This document shows positions 7,262 through 16,149 of a stretch of 45,094 bases of DNA, in pieces (the stretch's first letter is position 1; each line of letters begins with the position of its first letter). This DNA comes from Cyclobacteriaceae bacterium (GTDB lineage: Bacteria > Bacteroidota > Bacteroidia > Cytophagales > Cyclobacteriaceae): the NCBI GenBank assembly GCA_027067135.1, contig JAMOMJ010000158.1, positions 1 to 45,094 on the forward strand, read 5' to 3'. Made by a program: the position numbers and the translations under genes. The notes beneath the pieces were generated by a model. The model had not been told where the DNA came from. It saw only the letters and a program-made list of their open reading frames with translations, and ran no database searches.

Positions 7262-8250
7262 TTTTTTATATACCCTTCAAAGGTATTATGCTCCTTTTTG
7301 TACAAATCTTCTTCAGAAAGAGATTTGAAATATTCATAAGTGATTTCTAATCCTTCTTCTCTGTTTACTTTTGGCTCCCAATCTAGTATTTCTTTGGCAC
7401 GGTCGATTTTAGGTTGCCGTTGCAAGGGGTCATCTTTTGGTAAAGGTTTATAAATAACCTTTTGATCTGTACCCGTAAGTTTAATTATCTCTTCGGCAAA
7501 TTCAGCAATAGTAATTTCGTGTGGGTTGCCAATGTTTACGGGGTGCACATAATCACTTAAAAGTAATCGGTAAATTCCTTCAATTAAATCATCTACATAA
7601 CAGAAAGAACGGGTTTGAGAGCCATCACCAAAAACAGTAAGGTCTTCGCCTCTTAAGGCTTGTCCAATAAACGCAGGTAATACACGACCGTCATTTAATC
7701 TCATTCGCGGCCCGTATGTATTAAATATTCGAACAATGCGAGTTTCTAGTCCATGGTAGGTGTGGTAGGCCATGGTAATGGCTTCTTGAAAACGCTTGGC
7801 TTCATCATAAACACCTCTTGGTCCAACCGGGTTTACATTACCGTAATATTCTTCTGGTTGAGGATGCACATTTGGGTCGCCATACACCTCTGAGGTAGAA
7901 GCAATGAGCAGCCGTGCTTTTTTATCTTTAGCTAAACCAAGCAAGTTGTGAGTGCCCAAAGAGCCTACTTTTAAGGTTTGAATAGGTATTTTAAGGTAAT
8001 CAATGGGGCTGGCAGGCGATGCAAAATGAAGGATGTAATCAAGTGCTCCTTCAAAGTCAATATACTCAGAAATATCATGATTAATGAATTCAAAGTCAGG
8101 ATTGTTCTGTAGATGTTCAATGTTGCGAAGGTCGCCTGTAATAAGATTATCCATCGCAATTACATTATACCCTTCTTTAATAAAGCGATCGCATAAATGC
8201 GAGCCCAAAAAACCTGCAGCTCCTGTTATTAAAACTTTTTTCTTAGCCAT
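7258..8250 (-). CDS. UDP-glucuronate decarboxylase (UDP-xylose synthase)
   Basis: The enzyme decarboxylates UDP-glucuronate to UDP-xylose with a tightly bound NAD. The 330-residue extended SDR protein carries [14 protein letters not shown] (10-23), the SEVYGDP segment at about 120-126, catalytic Y148/K152 in GVYDEAKRF, and the [11 protein letters not shown]-like run ([17 protein letters not shown]) that marks the UXS family. Its substrate is made by the preceding gene, ugd, with which it overlaps by 8 bases; galE follows with a 4-base overlap. Together they convert UDP-glucose into UDP-GlcA, UDP-Xyl and UDP-Gal for exopolysaccharide or glycan synthesis. Confidence 0.93.
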   Translation of the reverse strand: MAKKKVLITGAAGFLGSHLCDRFIKEGYNVIAMDNLITGDLRNIEHLQNNPDFEFINHDISEYIDFEGALDYILHFASPASPIDYLKIPIQTLKVGSLGTHNLLGLAKDKKARLLIASTSEVYGDPNVHPQPEEYYGNVNPVGPRGVYDEAKRFQEAITMAYHTYHGLETRIVRIFNTYGPRMRLNDGRVLPAFIGQALRGEDLTVFGDGSQTRSFCYVDDLIEGIYRLLLSDYVHPVNIGNPHEITIAEFAEEIIKLTGTDQKVIYKPLPKDDPLQRQPKIDRAKEILDWEPKVNREEGLEITYEYFKSLSEEDLYKKEHNTFEGYIKK

Positions 8251-9556
8251 TTATTTCTTCTCTTCCTATGCTATGGTATTCAAATCCATTTTTCTTCATA
8301 TCAGAAGGCTTGTATAAATTCCTTCCATCAAAAATAACATTATTTGTTAAGAGCGATTTTACTTTATCAAAATCAGGCGATCTAAATACAGGCCATTCGG
8401 TTACAATAAGTAAGGCATCGGCTCCTTCTAGTGCTTCATATTGATTTTTAGCATAGCTTATTTTTCCTCCAATCGCACCTTTTACATTATCCATTGCTTC
8501 CGGGTCAAATGCCTGCACTTTGGCTCCTGCTTTTACCAGCGCATCAATATTTACTAAGGCTGGAGCTTCTCTAATATCATCGGTGTTTGGTTTAAATGCT
8601 AAACCCCACATCGCAATGGTTTTTCCTTTTAAGCCCCCACCAAAATATGCCTTGATTTTAGGAATTAATTTTGTTTTTTGAGATTGATTGATATTCATCA
8701 CGGCATTTAAAATACCAAAATCGTAATCAGCATCTTTAGCCGATTTGGCCAAAGCTTGTACATCCTTAGGGAAACAACTGCCTCCATACCCAATACCAGA
8801 GAATAGGAATCGTTTACCAATACGTGAGTCTGTTCCAATTCCTTTTCGTACCATATCCACATCGGCTCCTAATAGCTCACATAAGTTGGCAATCTCGTTC
8901 ATAAATGTAATTTTAGTAGCAAGGAAAGAATTTGCAGCGTATTTTGTAAGCTCCGCAGATTTCTCATCCATAAAAATAATGGGGTTTCCTTGTCGGACTA
9001 AGGGCTCGTAAAGCTGTTCCATTATTTCTATAGCTTTTTCTGATTGAGTACCAATTACTACTCGGTCGGGCTTCATAAAATCGTCCACAGCTACACCTTC
9101 TCGCAAAAACTCTGGGTTTGAAACCACATCAAACTCAACAGTTGCATTTTTAGCAATCGCAGTTGTAACCTTTTCGGCTGTACCCACTGGTACGGTGCTC
9201 TTATCTACTATTACTGCATAGGTTTTTAAAATGGCACCTAAATCATCGGCTACTTTTAATATATATTTTAGGTCAGCAGATCCATCTTCTCCTGGAGGGG
9301 TAGGTAAAGCCAGAAATATAACTTGTGCCCCTTCTATACCTTCTTTAAGGTTTGTTGTAAAATTTAATCTTCCCTGTTTTGTATTCCTATCAAAAAGCAA
9401 ATCAAGGCCAGGTTCAAAAATGGGAATTTTTCCACTTTTTAGCATCTCAATTTTCTTAGGGTCAATATCTATGCAAGTAACCTCATTGCCTGTTTCGGCA
9501 AAACATGTGCCGGTAACAAGCCCAACATATCCGCTTCCAACTACTGCTATTTTCAT
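8243..9556 (-). CDS. ugd: UDP-glucose 6-dehydrogenase
   Basis: Ugd oxidises UDP-glucose to UDP-glucuronate with two NAD molecules. The 437-residue protein has the N-terminal NAD loop [13 protein letters not shown] (4-16), the SNPEFLREG motif near 146-154, K214-region [10 protein letters not shown], and the catalytic cysteine C261 in [12 protein letters not shown]. The C-terminal domain [16 protein letters not shown] is complete. I place the start at 9556 because MKIAVVGSG is the normal family N-terminus; a longer frame from 9625 would start upstream of a -7 box at 9576-9583 and add residues unrelated to the family. It leads the UDP-sugar operon. Confidence 0.95.
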   Translation of the reverse strand: MKIAVVGSGYVGLVTGTCFAETGNEVTCIDIDPKKIEMLKSGKIPIFEPGLDLLFDRNTKQGRLNFTTNLKEGIEGAQVIFLALPTPPGEDGSADLKYILKVADDLGAILKTYAVIVDKSTVPVGTAEKVTTAIAKNATVEFDVVSNPEFLREGVAVDDFMKPDRVVIGTQSEKAIEIMEQLYEPLVRQGNPIIFMDEKSAELTKYAANSFLATKITFMNEIANLCELLGADVDMVRKGIGTDSRIGKRFLFSGIGYGGSCFPKDVQALAKSAKDADYDFGILNAVMNINQSQKTKLIPKIKAYFGGGLKGKTIAMWGLAFKPNTDDIREAPALVNIDALVKAGAKVQAFDPEAMDNVKGAIGGKISYAKNQYEALEGADALLIVTEWPVFRSPDFDKVKSLLTNNVIFDGRNLYKPSDMKKNGFEYHSIGREEING

Positions 9557-9575
9557 ATTTATGTAAAATTTGTCC

Positions 9576-9583
9576 CAAAAATA
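9576..9583 (-). promoter_or_regulatory. Probable -7 box of the ugd operon
   Basis: The minus strand reads TATTTTTG, an exact TAnnTTTG match, about 20 bases before the ugd ATG at 9556. No TTG is found at the expected -33 distance, so this is a partial promoter match. Its position supports the shorter ugd start. Confidence 0.5.
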
Positions 9584-9628
9584 AGGTGATTTTTTTTCAG
9601 AATTGATGAACTGATTTTTTTTCATTCG

Positions 9629-9680
9629 TTACTTATCAAGTAAATAGATTATTTTAGCGAACGAGCAAATAAATTATTTG
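9629..9680. repeat. Two short palindromes upstream of the acyl-CoA dehydrogenase
   Basis: TTACTT-ATC-AAGTAA (9629-9643) and CAAATAA-A-TTATTTG (9666-9680) are perfect inverted repeats in the divergent intergenic region. Between them lies TATTTTAG, one base off a -7 box. They are candidate operators for a regulator of the dehydrogenase gene. In AT-rich DNA such palindromes also arise by chance. Confidence 0.35.
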
Positions 9681-9710
9681 TTAAATAAAAGAAAATCAAG
9701 TAGATATAAA

Positions 9711-10847
9711 ATGAGCAATAGCGAAAATATTAAAATGATAAAGTCTTCTGTTAAAGATTTCGGCAAAAAATTTATTGAATCTGAAAGAAGAGGTTGGGAT
9801 AACGAACAAATCTTTCCTAGAGAAATTTTTACTAAACTCGGAGAGCTAGGATTAATGGGAATTTTGGTGCCTGAAGAGTTTGGTGGAGCAGGCTTAGGAT
9901 ACCATGAATATGTAGCTACTATTGAGGAAATTACAATTTGGGATCCATCAATCGGTTTGTCATTAGCTGCTCATAACTCACTTTGTGTAAACCATATTTT
10001 ATCGTTTGGAAGTGCAGAGCAAAAAAAGAAGTGGCTCCCAAAATTAGCTTCAGGCGAATGGATCGGAGCTTGGGGATTAACAGAACCTAATACAGGTAGT
10101 GATGCAGGAAATATGATGACAACCGCAATAAAAGAAGGTAACAATTGGGTGCTCAATGGGTCTAAAAATTTTATTACTCATGGGAACTCAGGAGACATTG
10201 TTGTTGTAATGGCTCGTACAGGTGCTATTGGAGATAAAAAGGCAATGACGGCTTTTGTGGTTGAAAGAAGTAATCCTGGATTGAAGGCTGGTAGAAAAGA
10301 AGACAAGCTAGGGATGAGAGCTTCAGAAACAACTGAAGTAATATTGGATAACTGTATTGTTTCATCTGATGCTATTTTGGGAGAAATAGGTGATGGTTTT
10401 GTACAGGCATTAAAAATTTTAGATGGAGGAAGAATATCTATAGCTGCTCTAGGATTAGGAATAGCAGAAGGGGCATTGAAAGAATCTATTAAATACTCAA
10501 AAGAAAGGCATCAGTTTGGTAAAGCTATTGCTAGTTTTCAGGGTATTTCATTTAAACTAGCCGAAATGGCTACTAAAGTAGAAGCAGCCCGACAGCTTAT
10601 AAAAAATGCAGCGGAATTAAAGAACAACCATCTTCCTATGACCAAAGAGTCGGCTATGGCTAAATTTTATGCTTCTGAAATTGCTGTAGAAGTAGCCACC
10701 GATGCAGTGCAAATTTTTGGAGGATATGGTTACACCAAAGACTATCCTGTAGAAAAGTATTTCAGAGATTCTAAGCTGTGTACGATTGGAGAGGGAACTA
10801 CTGAAATTCAAAAATTAGTAATTTCTAAGCTTTTGTTAGAAGAATGA
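9711..10847 (+). CDS. Acyl-CoA dehydrogenase
   Basis: This FAD flavoenzyme introduces a trans-2 double bond into acyl-CoA, passing electrons to ETF. At 378 residues it has the full family layout: helical N-domain, the beta-domain with WGLTEPNTGSDAGN near 118-131, and the C-terminal helices with the FAD-binding QIFGGYGYTKDYPVEKYFRD and the catalytic-glutamate segment IGEGTTEIQ. The AMTAFVVERSNPG stretch is typical of short- and medium-chain members; the actual chain-length preference cannot be read. The ATG at 9711 is chosen over an upstream TTG (9678). It stands alone, without other beta-oxidation genes, and has two small palindromes in its upstream region. Confidence 0.92.
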   Translation: MSNSENIKMIKSSVKDFGKKFIESERRGWDNEQIFPREIFTKLGELGLMGILVPEEFGGAGLGYHEYVATIEEITIWDPSIGLSLAAHNSLCVNHILSFGSAEQKKKWLPKLASGEWIGAWGLTEPNTGSDAGNMMTTAIKEGNNWVLNGSKNFITHGNSGDIVVVMARTGAIGDKKAMTAFVVERSNPGLKAGRKEDKLGMRASETTEVILDNCIVSSDAILGEIGDGFVQALKILDGGRISIAALGLGIAEGALKESIKYSKERHQFGKAIASFQGISFKLAEMATKVEAARQLIKNAAELKNNHLPMTKESAMAKFYASEIAVEVATDAVQIFGGYGYTKDYPVEKYFRDSKLCTIGEGTTEIQKLVISKLLLEE

Positions 10848-10849
10848 TT

Positions 10850-10879
10850 TTGAATTAGATTTTTAGCTTCCTATATTTG
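10850..10879 (+). promoter_or_regulatory. Bacteroidota-type promoter of rpsU
   Basis: TTG (10850-10852), a 19-base spacer and TATATTTG (10872-10879) match the TTG-N19-TAnnTTTG consensus exactly. Transcription would begin near 10886, about 29 bases before the rpsU start at 10915. It begins immediately after the acyl-CoA dehydrogenase stop codon. Confidence 0.8.
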
Positions 10880-10914
10880 CGCTCCAATTTGGAAATAAAC
10901 GTATAGTTATTGCT

Positions 10915-11109
10915 ATGATTATTATAAATGTAAAAGAAAACGAGTCAATTGACAGAGCTTTAAAAAGATTCAAGAAAAAGTTTGAAAAAACTGGTGTACT
11001 TCGTGAATTAAGATCGAGAACTGCTTTTGAAAAACCATCTATTACAAATAGAACCATGAAACTTAAGGCTGCTTACAAACAAAAAATGTTTGCAAAAGAT
11101 AATTACTAA
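10915..11109 (+). CDS. rpsU: 30S ribosomal protein S21
   Basis: S21 is a small basic protein of the 30S subunit involved in initiation. The 64-residue product has the family signature ENESIDRALKRFKKKFEKTG followed by LRELRSRTAFEKPS, ending in a Lys-rich tail. In Bacteroidota, S21 has been linked to the sequestered anti-Shine-Dalgarno of 16S rRNA, consistent with the lack of SD sites in this window. It is preceded by a strong consensus promoter and followed by a tyrosine recombinase and hpf, a conserved order in this phylum. Confidence 0.97.
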   Translation: MIIINVKENESIDRALKRFKKKFEKTGVLRELRSRTAFEKPSITNRTMKLKAAYKQKMFAKDNY

Positions 11110-11179
11110 TCTTTTCCTTAAAGTCATCTTTAATTATTAAGTTAGTAGTGCGAGTCGTTTGAACCGTGTTACTGACTTA

Positions 11180-12061
11180 ATGATAAATACCTTCCTGAAA
11201 TATATTGAATTTGAGAAACGTTACAGTGTTCATACTGTGGTTTCTTATAAGAACGATTTAGATCAATTTAATATATTTTTATCATCTCTCGATTCTCATT
11301 TAAAGCTGGAGTCGGTCACCTATCAACATATTCGGTCTTGGATAATTAGTTTAGTCGAAGATAAAATTGCTCCTTCCTCTGTTAATAGAAAGATGGCTTC
11401 CATACGTAGCTATTATAAGTTTTTGTTGCGGTCTGGACTTATAACAAAAGATCCATCACTCCAATTAAAAGCACTGCGTACTCCCAAAAGACTACCTCAA
11501 TTTGCCCAAGAGCATGAGATGCAAAATTTATTTGAATTGGTTGAGTTTGGGGACGATTTTAAGGGTGTCCGCGATAGATTAATGTTAGAATTGCTGTATG
11601 CCACAGGTGTGAGAAGAGCTGAACTCATAGGTTTAAAAACAACTTCGATAAATGTTGAAAAAAGACAAATAAAGGTACTAGGAAAACGCAACAAGGAAAG
11701 AGTAATTCCGTTAACAATAGAAGTAGCAAACCTGGTTCAAAAGTATTTGCAACTAAGAGAAGTTGAGTATATGAGTGAAGCAAATGATTTTTTACTTTTG
11801 ACGAATAAAGGGCAACCTTTATATGAAGTTTTTGTGTATCGAAAAGTAAAAAAATATCTGGGAGCTACTACTTCATTAGAGAAAAATAGCCCTCATATTT
11901 TGCGGCATAGTTTTGCTACGCACTTATTAAATAATGGAGCAGATTTGAATGCGGTGAAAGAGTTACTAGGGCATTCAAGTTTGGCTGCAACTCAGGTATA
12001 TACGCATAACTCCTTAGATAAATTGAAAAAAGTGTTTGAGAAAGCACACCCTAAAGCATAG
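11180..12061 (+). CDS. Tyrosine recombinase, XerC/XerD type
   Basis: A site-specific recombinase of the kind that resolves chromosome dimers at dif. The protein is 293 residues from the ATG at 11180 (an in-frame TTG lies seven codons upstream). It has an N-terminal SAM-like DNA-binding core (INTFLKYIEFEKRYSVHTV...) and all catalytic residues: R145 (TGVRRAEL), K169 (GKRNKER), H239 and R242 (HILRH), H265 (LLGHSS) and the nucleophile Y274 (QVYTH). Its fixed place between rpsU and hpf in Bacteroidota, with no phage or integron genes nearby, argues for a housekeeping Xer protein rather than an integrase. Whether it is XerC or XerD cannot be told here. Confidence 0.92.
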   Translation: MINTFLKYIEFEKRYSVHTVVSYKNDLDQFNIFLSSLDSHLKLESVTYQHIRSWIISLVEDKIAPSSVNRKMASIRSYYKFLLRSGLITKDPSLQLKALRTPKRLPQFAQEHEMQNLFELVEFGDDFKGVRDRLMLELLYATGVRRAELIGLKTTSINVEKRQIKVLGKRNKERVIPLTIEVANLVQKYLQLREVEYMSEANDFLLLTNKGQPLYEVFVYRKVKKYLGATTSLEKNSPHILRHSFATHLLNNGADLNAVKELLGHSSLAATQVYTHNSLDKLKKVFEKAHPKA

Positions 12062-12093
12062 AAATTAATATTACAAATTAAATATATAACGCT

Positions 12094-12390
12094 ATGAATG
12101 TAAAAATGCACTCAATTAAGTTTGATGCCGATAGCAAATTGCTTGACGTAGTTCAGAAGAAAATGAATAAGTTGGAAAGATTTTTCGATCGAATAGTTGA
12201 TGGAGAAGTATTTATGCGACTGAACAACGAAGGTATAAAAAACAAAACAGTAGAAATAAAACTAAATATTCCTGGGGAGCAGCTTTTTGCTGCTTCAAAT
12301 GCTGCTTCATTTGAAGCAGCCAGTGACGAAGCTACTCAAGCATTAACAAAACAACTAAAGAGATTTAAAGAAAAAGCAATGAGTCATTGA
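12094..12390 (+). CDS. hpf: Ribosome hibernation-promoting factor, short form
   Basis: The 98-residue protein is a short HPF/RaiA (YfiA family) factor that binds the 30S decoding centre and inactivates ribosomes in stationary phase. Visible features are the beta-alpha-beta start (VKMHSIKFDADSKLLDVVQKKMNKLERFF), an acidic EVFMRL strand and a basic C-terminus (KQLKRFKEKA). It lacks the long-form dimerisation tail. It ends the rpsU-xer-hpf unit and is followed by a bidirectional terminator. Confidence 0.94.
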   Translation: MNVKMHSIKFDADSKLLDVVQKKMNKLERFFDRIVDGEVFMRLNNEGIKNKTVEIKLNIPGEQLFAASNAASFEAASDEATQALTKQLKRFKEKAMSH

Positions 12391-12413
12391 CAAATGGCGA
12401 CTCAATTAGACAT

Positions 12414-12440
12414 AAAAAAGGCCCGTTTAGGGCCTTTTTT
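12414..12440. terminator. Bidirectional terminator between hpf and metK
   Basis: AAAAAAGGCCC (12414-12424), a GTTTA loop and GGGCCTTTTTT (12430-12440) form a GC stem flanked by A and T runs, so it works in both directions. It lies 23 bases after the hpf stop, and the metK stop codon sits in its right-hand T-run. Confidence 0.92.
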
Positions 12441-13728
12441 ATAAGTTAAATGCTTCTTTTATTTTATCAACATAATCAAGTTTTTCCCAAGTGAATAATT
12501 CTACTTCTAACTCGATTTTTTGCCCGGCATTCTTAAAAGTTTTTGTTACTACTTTAGGCTCCCTTCCCATATGTCCATACGCTGCAGTTTCTGAGTAAAT
12601 AGGGTTTCTTAATTTGAGTCTCTGCTCAATGGCATACGGTCTCATATCAAAAATAGATTCTAATTTTCTAGCTATTTCACCATCAGAAAGTTTGTTGCCA
12701 TTTTCATCTTTTACATTGGCCGTTCCATAAGTTTCAACAAATAGCCCGCAAGGTTTAGCTACACCAATAGCATAGGATATTTGCACCAAAGCTTCATCAC
12801 AAACCCCTGCAGCCACTAGATTTTTAGCTATATGCCTTGTAGCATAAGCAGCACTTCTATCAACCTTACTTGGGTCTTTGCCACTAAAAGCACCGCCACC
12901 ATGGCCACCTTTTCCTCCATACGTATCCACAATGATTTTTCGACCTGTTAGTCCTGTGTCTCCGTGAGGTCCACCAATAACAAATTTGCCGGTAGGGTTA
13001 ATATGGTATAAAATTTTATCATCAAATAAAGCTTGTATTTCTGGACTCAGTTGCGCTTTTACTTTAGGAATTACATATTCAATAATGTCACTCTTAATGG
13101 TAGCTAACATTTCTTCGTCTGGAGCAAAATCATCGTGCTGTGTAGAAACTACAATGGTATCTATTCTAACAGGCTTATTATCATCGGTATATTCAATGGT
13201 AACCTGCGATTTTGCATCAGGCCGGAGGTAATTTATTTTATCTCCTGCTCTTCTTACCTTAGCCAATTCTTGAAGAATTTTATGAGAAAGGTCTAATGCC
13301 AAAGGCATATAATTTTTTGTTTCTTTAGTGGCATAACCAAACATCATTCCTTGATCACCTGCTCCTTGTGCATTTGCTTTAGATTCAAAATCTCCACTTG
13401 TTTTACGATCAACTCCTTGATTAATTTCTGAAGATTGTTCGTGAATAGCAGATAAAATACCACAAGAATGTGCTTCGAACATATATTCGCTTTTAGTGTA
13501 TCCAATTCTTGCAATTACTTCACGTGCAATGGTCTGCACATCTAAATAAGTACTTGTATTAACCTCCCCTGCCAATACTACTTGGCCAGTAGTTACTAAT
13601 GTTTCACAAGCCACCTTCGATTGAGGGTCGAATGCAAGGAAGTAATCGATTAATGCATCAGAAATTTGATCGGCAACTTTATCAGGATGCCCTTCAGAAA
13701 CAGACTCAGATGTAAATAAGTATGACAT
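12439..13728 (-). CDS. metK: S-adenosylmethionine synthase
   Basis: MetK makes SAM from methionine and ATP. The 429-residue protein carries the N-terminal [20 protein letters not shown], the [12 protein letters not shown] hexapeptide region, the [21 protein letters not shown] segment and the P-loop-like [19 protein letters not shown]. It is longer than the about 384-residue enterobacterial enzyme, as is usual in Bacteroidota. It is transcribed alone from a short leader; the leader of about 20 bases leaves no room for a SAM riboswitch. Confidence 0.97.
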   Translation of the reverse strand: MSYLFTSESVSEGHPDKVADQISDALIDYFLAFDPQSKVACETLVTTGQVVLAGEVNTSTYLDVQTIAREVIARIGYTKSEYMFEAHSCGILSAIHEQSSEINQGVDRKTSGDFESKANAQGAGDQGMMFGYATKETKNYMPLALDLSHKILQELAKVRRAGDKINYLRPDAKSQVTIEYTDDNKPVRIDTIVVSTQHDDFAPDEEMLATIKSDIIEYVIPKVKAQLSPEIQALFDDKILYHINPTGKFVIGGPHGDTGLTGRKIIVDTYGGKGGHGGGAFSGKDPSKVDRSAAYATRHIAKNLVAAGVCDEALVQISYAIGVAKPCGLFVETYGTANVKDENGNKLSDGEIARKLESIFDMRPYAIEQRLKLRNPIYSETAAYGHMGREPKVVTKTFKNAGQKIELEVELFTWEKLDYVDKIKEAFNL

Positions 13729-13754
13729 TAATTATTAAGATTAATTTGAATCGA

Positions 13755-13762
13755 CAAATGTA
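13755..13762 (-). promoter_or_regulatory. Probable -7 box of metK
   Basis: The minus strand reads TACATTTG, an exact TAnnTTTG match, 27 bases upstream of the metK ATG at 13728. The -33 position has no TTG. The start would lie near 13748. Confidence 0.5.
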
Positions 13763-13777
13763 GTTAATTGAAAATAT

Positions 13778-14488
13778 TTAAGGAGCTAAAAATAGAAAAA
13801 CAGTTGGCTCTTTTCCAATGATTATTTTATGGCTTTTCCATTGGTTTACAGGTTGTGTTTTGATGTATTCTTTAGTGCCAGTAATATCCTTGGCCAAACA
13901 TAATAGGCTATTGGGGTTTAGGCTTTTTATAAGTATCTCCAATGTTCGATCAGAACGGTAGGGAGTTTCAATAAAAAGCTGTGTTTGGTTTTGACTTCGA
14001 GAAGTTTTCTCGAACTGTTTAATTTTTTGAGCTGCTTCTTTAGTATCAATTGGTAGGTATCCATTAAATGCAAAAGACTGGCCATTCATTCCTGAGGCCA
14101 TTAAGGCCAAGAGCAATGAGGAAGGGCCCACTAAAGGGGTAACCTGCAAACCTAATTTATGTGCTATGCGAACAACTTGGGCTCCGGGGTCTGCCACACC
14201 TGGGCAACCTGCATCAGAAAGCACCCCTATATTTTTGCCTTTTAGTGCTGGTGCTAAATACTTTTCTGTTTCTATATCCGCAGTATCCTTATCAACCTTT
14301 TCGAATTGCAGAGAAGAAATATCAATACCTAGTTTGAGGCTACTGATAAACCTCCTTGACTCTCTAATGGTTTCGGTTAAAAATACAGTCGTTTTTTTTA
14401 CTACATCAACCACTTGAGGAGATAGTACTTGGTTGGCAGTATCCGGAGAAATAACAGAGGGGATTAGATAGATTGTTCCTTTTTTCAT
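13778..14488 (-). CDS. RsmI-related SAM-dependent methyltransferase
   Basis: This 236-residue protein belongs to the tetrapyrrole-methylase fold family that includes RsmI, the 16S rRNA C1402 2'-O-methyltransferase. Supporting motifs are the N-terminal GTIYLIPSVIS strand, TETIRESRRF, the SAM-loop segment SDAGCPGVADPGAQVV (about 93-108), the VGPSSLLLALMASG stretch and LFIETPYRSDRT. It is shorter than typical RsmI (about 280 residues) and lacks its C-terminal extension, matching a distinct Bacteroidota subgroup. rRNA modification is the likely job but the exact site is not certain. It overlaps the upstream hydrolase stop by 1 base (TAATG). Confidence 0.85.
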   Translation of the reverse strand: MKKGTIYLIPSVISPDTANQVLSPQVVDVVKKTTVFLTETIRESRRFISSLKLGIDISSLQFEKVDKDTADIETEKYLAPALKGKNIGVLSDAGCPGVADPGAQVVRIAHKLGLQVTPLVGPSSLLLALMASGMNGQSFAFNGYLPIDTKEAAQKIKQFEKTSRSQNQTQLFIETPYRSDRTLEILIKSLNPNSLLCLAKDITGTKEYIKTQPVNQWKSHKIIIGKEPTVFLFLAP

Positions 14489-15246
14489 TATGTAAAAAAT
14501 CTGTTCACTTCTTCTAAAAGCTCTTGAGGCTTTTCAGCGTGTACCCAATGACTTGCTCCTTTTATTGTTACTAATTGAGAGGCTGGAAAATGAGCTTGAA
14601 TTAATTCCATATCATCTTCTAAAATATAATTCGACATGCCGCCTCTAATAAACAAAGTCGGATTATCAAAAACAGCATTTTCTAGCAATGGTTTGCCAAC
14701 TTCAGCAATGTCCTTTTCAATAATGTCTAAATTTATTTTCCACCCAAAACCTTCAGGTGTTCGTTTTAAGTTCTTTAATAAAAACTGTCTTATACCAATT
14801 AAGGGTACAAATTTGGCTAAAGCTTTGTCTGCATCCGCTCTCGATTTTAATAAACTTAAATTAATTGATTTTAAGCCTTGAATAATAGTATCGTGGTGTA
14901 CAGGGTATTGCTTAGGAGCAATGTCAACTACAATTAATTTATCCACTAATTCAGGGTGTTGTGTTGCAAACAACATCGCTGTTTTTCCTCCTAAAGAATG
15001 GCCTATTAAATCAAATTTTTCTATGGAATGGTCAATAACAAATTCTTTCAAATCTGCAGCCATTGCTTCATAGGTAAACACATTACTATGAGGAGAATCG
15101 CCATGATTGCGTTGGTCAACTAAAAATACTTGTCGAGTTTCTGCCAAACTTCGCCCAATACTTATCCAATTATCAGAGGAGCCGAACAAACCGTGCAATA
15201 CTATCAAAGGCTTGCCTTCTCCTATTTCTTTATAATTAAGTTTCAT
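14488..15246 (-). CDS. Alpha/beta-fold hydrolase (YbfF-like esterase)
   Basis: The 252-residue protein is a complete alpha/beta hydrolase: oxyanion region LHGLFGSSDNW (18-28), nucleophile elbow GHSLGG with S84, and the general base H233 in GASHWVHAEKP. DQRNHGDSPHS and the overall length match YbfF-type esterases, which cleave short acyl esters and acyl-CoA in vitro. The physiological substrate is unknown. It sits between pdxJ (stop directly abutting its ATG, TAAATG) and the methyltransferase, so the three are probably co-transcribed. Confidence 0.85.
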   Translation of the reverse strand: MKLNYKEIGEGKPLIVLHGLFGSSDNWISIGRSLAETRQVFLVDQRNHGDSPHSNVFTYEAMAADLKEFVIDHSIEKFDLIGHSLGGKTAMLFATQHPELVDKLIVVDIAPKQYPVHHDTIIQGLKSINLSLLKSRADADKALAKFVPLIGIRQFLLKNLKRTPEGFGWKINLDIIEKDIAEVGKPLLENAVFDNPTLFIRGGMSNYILEDDMELIQAHFPASQLVTIKGASHWVHAEKPQELLEEVNRFFT

Positions 15247-15966
15247 TTAAACGTCTAATTGTTGCAAGTACATTTGAACCGTATTTTCTAACCCATAATA
15301 TAAGGCATCGCTAATAAGTGCATGGCCAATGGAAACCTCCTCTAAAAATGGAATAGACTTAGCAAAATAGTTTAGGTTTTCTAAATCTAAATCGTGTCCG
15401 GCATTTATTTTGAGCCCTAACGCCTTTGCTTTTTCAGCAGCTACTACAAATGGCTTTATTGCTAACTCTTTGTTATGAATAAAGCCACTTGCATAAGGCT
15501 CTGTATAAAGCTCAATTCTATCAGATTCAACATTTGCAGCACCTTCTATGTTTTGCAAACCAGTATCAACAAAAATGGAAGTCCTCATACCATTTGCTTT
15601 CAGCTCCTGAATAATATCTGTTAAGAAATCTTTATGTTTTAAGGTGTCCCAACCTGCATTTGAGGTGAGAACTCTCGGAGGGTCAGGTACTAAAGTGGCT
15701 TGCGTAGGTTTTACTTTCAATACCAAATCCATAAATCGCTGATCGGGGTATCCCTCAATATTATATTCGGTAGTAACAATACCCGACAAATCCAGCACAT
15801 CTTGATAGGTGATATGGCGTTCATCAGGTCTTGGGTGCACGGTAATTCCTTGAGCACCAAACTTTTCAAGGTCTTTTGAAACCTGAACTACATTAGGATT
15901 ATTGCCACCTCTTGCATTGCGCAGTGTAGCTATTTTGTTTACATTAACACTTAAACGGGTTGCCAT
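15247..15966 (-). CDS. pdxJ: Pyridoxine 5'-phosphate synthase
   Basis: PdxJ condenses 1-deoxyxylulose 5-phosphate with 3-amino-1-hydroxyacetone 1-phosphate to pyridoxine 5'-phosphate, the last ring-forming step of the DXP-dependent vitamin B6 route. At 239 residues it is full length, a TIM barrel with the N-terminal [16 protein letters not shown], the HPRPDERHI active-site loop (44-52), [10 protein letters not shown] and the [12 protein letters not shown] motif. It leads the pdxJ-hydrolase-methyltransferase run, which abuts without gaps. Its start codon overlaps the -33 region of a promoter reading the other way. Confidence 0.96.
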   Translation of the reverse strand: MATRLSVNVNKIATLRNARGGNNPNVVQVSKDLEKFGAQGITVHPRPDERHITYQDVLDLSGIVTTEYNIEGYPDQRFMDLVLKVKPTQATLVPDPPRVLTSNAGWDTLKHKDFLTDIIQELKANGMRTSIFVDTGLQNIEGAANVESDRIELYTEPYASGFIHNKELAIKPFVVAAEKAKALGLKINAGHDLDLENLNYFAKSIPFLEEVSIGHALISDALYYGLENTVQMYLQQLDV

Positions 15967-15988
15967 ATCAATAGAATTCCTATTTTTG
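15960..15988 (+). promoter_or_regulatory. Promoter reading toward yqeY, with long leader
   Basis: TTG (15960-15962), an 18-base spacer and TATTTTTG (15981-15988) fit the Bacteroidota promoter pattern. The predicted start near 15995 lies about 155 bases before yqeY, leaving an unusually long untranslated leader or room for a small RNA. The TTG overlaps the beginning of pdxJ on the opposite strand. Confidence 0.5.
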
Positions 15989-16149
15989 CTGCAAGTTATT
16001 GTTTTACGTTTAAAATTTAGAATTTATTTGGCTCCAATATCAATAGCCGAAACAATTTTAACAGAAATATATTAGAGATGAGTAAACCGTAATTCTAACA
16101 TCGTAAACAATAAATTGTATAGACAATTTAAGGTACTAAATTTATAAAT

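Noticed and set aside
9557-9625. 23-residue N-terminal extension of ugd
   Set aside because: The extra residues do not fit the family, whose proteins begin with the NAD-binding strand, and a -7 box lies inside the extension.
11180-12061. Integrase of a mobile element
   Set aside because: No phage, integron or conjugation genes or attachment-site repeats nearby; the rpsU-xer-hpf context points to a chromosomal Xer protein.
13700-13762. SAM riboswitch before metK
   Set aside because: The predicted leader is about 20 bases and no SAM-aptamer-like stems are seen.
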